Assembly: GCF_030053345.1 (NCBI RefSeq) | Contig: NZ_JASGBP010000004.1 | Span: 186,001-250,000, forward strand | Length of the DNA: 64,000 bases | Direction of reading: 5' to 3' | Source: Flavobacterium sedimenticola | GTDB taxonomy: Bacteria > Bacteroidota > Bacteroidia > Flavobacteriales > Flavobacteriaceae | Shown here: in pieces, positions 60,328 to 64,000 of the stretch | How positions within the stretch are numbered: the stretch's first letter is position 1 | How the letters are laid out: every line of letters starts with the position of its first letter | Position numbers and translations under genes: made by a program | Notes under the pieces: generated by a model | Seen by the model: only the letters and a program-made list of their open reading frames with translations | What the model was told of the DNA's origin: nothing | The model's database searches: none

Positions 60328-60915
60328 ATGAACATTAGAAGATTTTTACCTTGGATTATTGTAATCGGATTAGTTGTTATCATTGGTTTTTGGGTGATAG
60401 GTGTAATGAACACCGGATTACGCAAAGATCAGGCAGTTAACAAAGAATGGGGAAATGTGAATACGGCTTACCAAAGAAGAAATGATTTGATTGGTAATTT
60501 GGTCAATACCGTAAAAGGTGCTGCTGATTTTGAAAAAAGCACTTTAACGGCAGTGATTGAAGCCAGAGCCAAAGCTACATCCGTTACCATTGACCCGGCC
60601 AATGTGACACCGGAACAATTAGCTGCCTTTAATTCGGCGCAATCGGGCGTTTCTTCTTCCTTATCAAGATTATTAGTTTCGGTAGAACAATATCCTGACT
60701 TGAAAGCCAATCAAAACTTTTTAAAGTTACAAGATGAATTGGCCAGTACCGAGAATCAGATCTTAACTGCCAGAACGCGCTTTAATGAAGTAGTTCAAGA
60801 TTACAACAGCTATGTATTAGCCATGCCACAAAGTATGTTCTTAGGAAAATACAAAGAAAAACCATACTTCAAAGCCGTTGAAGGTGCAGATAAACCGGTT
60901 GAAGTAAAATTCTAA
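60328..60915 (+). CDS. lemA: LemA family protein
   Basis: 195-aa LemA-type protein: N-terminal span (RFLPWIIVIGLVVIIGFWVIGVM, about 5-27) and a helical core (LRKDQAVNKEWGNVNTAYQRRNDLIGNLVNTVKGAADFEKSTLTAVIEARAKAT, then ENQILTARTRFNEVVQDYNSYV and FLGKYKEKPYFKA). In bacteria LemA is often encoded with TPM-domain proteins, as here. Its cellular role is unclear. It is the first gene of a three-gene unit. Confidence 0.93.
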   Translation: MNIRRFLPWIIVIGLVVIIGFWVIGVMNTGLRKDQAVNKEWGNVNTAYQRRNDLIGNLVNTVKGAADFEKSTLTAVIEARAKATSVTIDPANVTPEQLAAFNSAQSGVSSSLSRLLVSVEQYPDLKANQNFLKLQDELASTENQILTARTRFNEVVQDYNSYVLAMPQSMFLGKYKEKPYFKAVEGADKPVEVKF

Positions 60916-60924
60916 TTTGAGTCA

Positions 60925-61362
60925 ATGTCTAAAGTAGAAGACTTTTTAACCCAAGAAGAAGAACAAGAAATTGTCGCAGCCATTCGCTTGGCGGAGCAAA
61001 ACACTTCAGGTGAAATCAGAGTACATATAGAAAAACACACTTCCATCGACGCGTTTGAGCGTGCGATGGAAGTTTTTCATTTGCTCAAAATGGATGAAAC
61101 CGAATTGAAAAACGGGGTTTTGATTTACTTGGCTGTAAAAGACAAAACCTTTGTGATTTGCGGCGACAAAGGCATTAACGATTTGGTGCCGAATGATTTT
61201 TGGGATTGTACCCGAGACGTGATGGTGAATCATTTCAAAGCCGGTCGCTACAAGCAAGGCTTGGTTGATGGCATTTTGCGTGCCGGTGAACAGTTGCAAA
61301 AATTCTTTCCGTATCAGGATGGCGATGTAAACGAATTATCGAACGAAATATCAAAAGGATAA
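60925..61362 (+). CDS. TPM-domain protein 1
   Basis: 145-aa cytoplasmic TPM (TLP18.3/Psb32/MOLO-1) domain: FLTQEEEQEIVAAIRLAEQNTSGEIRVHIEKHTSIDAFERAMEVFHLL, with the GVLIYLAVKDKTFVICGDKGINDLVPNDFWDCTRD block. No signal peptide is evident, unlike its neighbour. It is placed between lemA and a second TPM gene, separated by 9 bp and overlapping by 1 bp, respectively, so the three are one operon. Confidence 0.88.
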   Translation: MSKVEDFLTQEEEQEIVAAIRLAEQNTSGEIRVHIEKHTSIDAFERAMEVFHLLKMDETELKNGVLIYLAVKDKTFVICGDKGINDLVPNDFWDCTRDVMVNHFKAGRYKQGLVDGILRAGEQLQKFFPYQDGDVNELSNEISKG

Positions 61363-62159
61363 TGAGAAGAATCTTTAAATTAGCCCATATCTTGAGACTG
61401 TTCGTTTTCTTTTTCATCACCCAAATGGGTTTTGCCCAGTACGAAATTCCCAAAAAGCCCAGTTTTCAAACCTCGGTGTACGATTATGCCCAACTGTTAC
61501 AACCTGAAGAAAAATCCCAATTAGAGGAAAAACTCATTCGGTACGCCGACAGTACTACGACTCAAATTGTGGTGGTCATTATTGAAAGTTTAAAAGGAGA
61601 AGATATTGGTATTTTGACACCCAAATGGGGTCATGCCTGGGGCATTGGCGGCACAAAGAAAGACGATAACGGCGTGATTATTCTGTTAGCGAAACAAGAA
61701 CGCAAAATATGGATTTCGGCCGGATACGGATTGGAAGACCGATTAACCGCCGGGATTGGAGGAGAAATCACCCGAAATATTATCATTCCCGAATTTAAAG
61801 CCGGGAGCTACTACAAAGGACTCGACAAAGGAACCGATGCAATTATCGATGTTTTTAAAGGAAAATACAAAGGCGAGCGGAAGAAGAATAAAAGTGACGG
61901 CTTTCCCATACTGCCGATTATCATCATTTTTATCGTATTGCTGATTATCATCGCCAAAAATAAAAACAATGGGGGCAACTCAGGTGGCCGCGGTGGCGGC
62001 ATCGATTTAGCCGACATTATCATTCTAAGCAGCCTCGGTCGTGGCGGAGGCGGTGGTTTCGGCGGCTTTGGTGGCGGAAGTTCCGGCGGTGGCGGCGGCT
62101 TTGGTGGTGGCTTTGGCGGCGGCGGATTCTCGGGCGGTGGCTCGGGCGGAAGCTGGTAA
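61362..62159 (+). CDS. TPM-domain protein 2, YgcG-like, glycine-rich C-terminus
   Basis: 265-aa exported protein (signal about 1-27: LFVFFFITQMGFAQ). The TPM domain has YAQLLQPEEKSQLEEKLIRYADSTTTQIVVVIIESLKGEDI and GVIILLAKQERKIWISAGYGLEDRLTAGIGGEI. A membrane span (FPILPIIIIFIVLLIIIAK, about 185-203) precedes a Gly/Ser-rich tail of about 60 residues, as in YgcG/TPM proteins, where the tail is thought to be extracytoplasmic or cytoplasmic depending on topology. The start overlaps the previous stop by 1 bp (TAATG). Confidence 0.9.
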   Translation: MRRIFKLAHILRLFVFFFITQMGFAQYEIPKKPSFQTSVYDYAQLLQPEEKSQLEEKLIRYADSTTTQIVVVIIESLKGEDIGILTPKWGHAWGIGGTKKDDNGVIILLAKQERKIWISAGYGLEDRLTAGIGGEITRNIIIPEFKAGSYYKGLDKGTDAIIDVFKGKYKGERKKNKSDGFPILPIIIIFIVLLIIIAKNKNNGGNSGGRGGGIDLADIIILSSLGRGGGGGFGGFGGGSSGGGGGFGGGFGGGGFSGGGSGGSW

Positions 62160-62203
62160 GGCAACGCACCGTGCTCCGTTGGCAGTGAACCGATTTAAAA
62201 CAT

Positions 62204-62238
62204 AAAAAAACCTCGTTCTGATTAAACGAGGTTTTTTT
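62204..62238. terminator. Bidirectional terminator after the lemA-TPM operon
   Basis: AAAAAAACCTCGTT pairs with AACGAGGTTTTTTT (14 bp), separating the lemA-TPM operon from the convergent beta-barrel gene. Both strands have A/T tracts. Confidence 0.92.
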
Positions 62239-62240
62239 AT

Positions 62241-64000
62241 TTAATCCATAATCATAATACCACCATTGCCTTTTTTCTTCCCGGCAAATTTCTCGAGTTT
62301 GTAGGTCAGCGAAAACATCACATAGCGTTTCAGCACTGTGTTTTCGGCATCAACAATCGCCGTAGGGGTAATGGTTCGGGTACTGTTTTGATTTTGGTCG
62401 AGCAAATCATAAACTTTGACTTTGGCCAAAAACTGGTCTTTGTAGAAATTATATCCCACACTGATATTCCACAAATAAAAATCCTTTTTAAAGCCATCGG
62501 CTATGTTGGAATTATAGGTATACCCGAAATCACTGCCTATCACAAACTTTTTCGGCATGTAAGAAGTGATTTCCAATTTTCCGTTGTGGACAAAGTTTTT
62601 GGCATTGTCAATCACATAATTTTTATAATCGATGGTATTGTAGGTATAGCGATAACTTGGCGAAACGGTAATCACTTCATCAATACTCCACGACATGTTC
62701 AATCGCGGATTGATTTGCAGTCCGCGCGACTCAAATGTCACCGCATTGGTTAGTCCTTTATTAAAATTGTAATTAAAATTGATGCCGGCCCCGAAACGAA
62801 GCGTTCGTTTTTCTTTTTTATACGATTTGTTCCAATTGACGCCCATGTACGAATTGTGCGTCCAATCGACATTTTGGTAAGTCGTTGTAGCTTTAAAATT
62901 GGCATCAAAAACGGTAGAAGAAACGATGGCGTCCTGACTCAAATTAATACCCGAATAAACATAGTATCCGGAACGGGATTGGTAGTCGTAATTATTAAAA
63001 TTGAAATACAAATTGTGACGCTGCGTTGGCTTCAAATTTTCGTTCCCCACAAAAGTACTTAACGGATTAGACAAGTTTTCTACCGGTAATACCTGACCGG
63101 CTTGCGGCAATTCGACGCCAAAATCATAAAACGAATAAATTGACTTTGACTTTCCGATGGTATGGCTGATGTATCCTTTTACTCTCGGGAAAACATAATT
63201 CTTGTCTCTGTGGGTGGCGATACCCAAATAATTGGAATAGGCGTCAAAACGAATGAACTCGGGACCAAAATTAATCCGCCCGTTGGTTTTTGCCTTGGCA
63301 ATGATGAGTCCGGTCGAAGGAAAATAGGTAAACGCCTTCGATTGGGTAACGTTGGATTGCAAATCGTTGAAATCATCATACTGATTGGTTCCGGCATCAA
63401 AATCGAAGGTATTCAAACGGTTGTCTCTTTTGCGATACGTAATTTCGGAAGTCAGACTCAATCGAAGCGAATCGGTCAAAGGTTCGCCATAACGGACTTC
63501 GAATTTGACAAAGTTGTTTTCGTCATTCTCAAAGCGATTTTGGTTCCGAATGTCATCGGGGGTTGTATCGGAAAAAAGCGTAGCCGAATTGGTATTGACA
63601 TAATCGTCTCGCTTTTGGAATTCCGATTCGAAATTAATCACCATCCCGCGGTTTTTCTTCTTGAATCTTTTGCTGAAGCTGGCCTCGGCACCGAAAACCG
63701 TGTTGTCATTTTCATTGTAATCGTCATTGGTACTACTGTTTAATTCGGTTTGAATTTCATCCACCGTAATCTGGCTTCGGGACGATTTCCCGTAGGATTT
63801 GCTTTTTTGAAAATTCGGACTGAAGTAAATGCTGGCGGTGGAATCGATTTCGACTTCAAAATTCAAATCCAAATTGTGACCGTTACTGCCGCTTTTTGTT
63901 CGCGCCATGGAACCGGTATAGGTATTGCCTTCAGGCAACAAATTGGTCCGGTAGGAACGATTCGTATTTTCGGTGACGGCATTCGAAAAATAGTAGCTGC
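62241..64000 (-). CDS. TonB-dependent receptor-type outer-membrane beta-barrel protein, C-terminal fragment
   Basis: The reading frame is open up to base 64000, so the N-terminus lies beyond the window; only 586 codons are visible. The pattern is alternating beta-strand, with LSLTSEITYRKRDNR, LIIAKAKTNGRINFGPEFIRFDAYSNYLGIATH, SIYSFYDFGVELPQAGQVLPVENLSNPLSTFVGNENLKPTQRHNLYFNF (typical of outer-membrane beta-barrel family OMP_b-brl_3, where the NLKP motif precedes a strand) and YNFYKDQFLAKVKVYDLLDQNQNSTRTITPTAIVDAENTVLKRYVMFSLTYKL at the end. It is likely the C-terminal half of a TonB-dependent receptor with CarboxypepD_reg domain; ligand unknown. Confidence 0.78.
   Translation of the reverse strand, partial: SYYFSNAVTENTNRSYRTNLLPEGNTYTGSMARTKSGSNGHNLDLNFEVEIDSTASIYFSPNFQKSKSYGKSSRSQITVDEIQTELNSSTNDDYNENDNTVFGAEASFSKRFKKKNRGMVINFESEFQKRDDYVNTNSATLFSDTTPDDIRNQNRFENDENNFVKFEVRYGEPLTDSLRLSLTSEITYRKRDNRLNTFDFDAGTNQYDDFNDLQSNVTQSKAFTYFPSTGLIIAKAKTNGRINFGPEFIRFDAYSNYLGIATHRDKNYVFPRVKGYISHTIGKSKSIYSFYDFGVELPQAGQVLPVENLSNPLSTFVGNENLKPTQRHNLYFNFNNYDYQSRSGYYVYSGINLSQDAIVSSTVFDANFKATTTYQNVDWTHNSYMGVNWNKSYKKEKRTLRFGAGINFNYNFNKGLTNAVTFESRGLQINPRLNMSWSIDEVITVSPSYRYTYNTIDYKNYVIDNAKNFVHNGKLEITSYMPKKFVIGSDFGYTYNSNIADGFKKDFYLWNISVGYNFYKDQFLAKVKVYDLLDQNQNSTRTITPTAIVDAENTVLKRYVMFSLTYKLEKFAGKKKGNGGIMIMD

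Noticed and set aside
61811..62164. Proline-rich 117-codon ORF on the minus strand
   Set aside because: It is the antisense of the Gly-rich tail of the second TPM protein; low-complexity codons create the frame.

Overview
The window is chromosomal DNA of a member of Flavobacteriaceae, most likely the genus Flavobacterium. The evidence is the RpoB N-terminus, the secE-nusG-rplKAJL-rpoB order with tuf and four tRNAs beside it, a SusC/SusD pair, several type IX secretion (T9SS) substrates, promoters of the Bacteroidetes form TTG-N18/19-TAnnTTTG, and a strong Shine-Dalgarno sequence only where this phylum is known to keep one, at rpsU. I see no phage, plasmid, transposase, rRNA or CRISPR. Both ends cut genes: rpoB at base 1 and an outer-membrane beta-barrel gene at base 64000.

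Layout. 1-6975 (all minus): translation and transcription core, reading rpsU, xerC-like, hpf, tRNA-Thr, tRNA-Tyr, tRNA-Thr, tuf, tRNA-Trp, secE, nusG, rplK, rplA, rplJ, rplL, rpoB. 7291-10868 (minus): DUF2851, PspC, helix-hairpin-helix protein, acyl-CoA dehydrogenase. 10925-22589: PNGase F-like amidase, cystathionine beta-synthase, porin, M43 metalloprotease, SusD, SusC. 22775-30194: rnhB, lipB, lysS, two small secreted proteins, then a minus-strand PLP enzyme, glucosaminidase and hemL operon. 30302-37867: two divergent T9SS surface proteins sharing a C-terminal module. 37868-43728: small proteins, urocanate hydratase, DUF4136 lipoprotein, aromatic amino acid hydroxylase, rhodanese. 43725-53812 (minus): a two-component system with two paralogous TPR histidine kinases and several exported proteins. 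53887-64000: GSCFA protein, lipoprotein, alaS, M23 peptidase, MerR regulator, lemA with two TPM proteins, and a partial beta-barrel.

Two signals are the most interesting. First, four near-identical 22-bp palindromes (half-site AAATACGRC) lie at 44574, 48849, 50064 and 53863, and in every case TTTG of a candidate -7 promoter box ends exactly 28 nt downstream. The promoters would serve the response regulator, the kinase operon, the lipoprotein pair and the beta-propeller operon. This reads as a compact, self-activating envelope-sensing regulon whose regulator is probably the NarL-type protein encoded beside it. Second, six intergenic copies of a structured repeat (about 50-120 bp) share conserved single-stranded blocks around a stem that varies in sequence and length but keeps pairing and a bulged C. 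An outer helix also covaries between copies. That pattern fits a mobile structured RNA or DNA hairpin family.

Other regulatory features include a promoter, palindrome and Shine-Dalgarno array at rpsU, terminators abutting the next gene in the ribosomal region, and (AAAT)n upstream of lemA. All functional calls rest on reading the sequence and on family knowledge; no database search was run.
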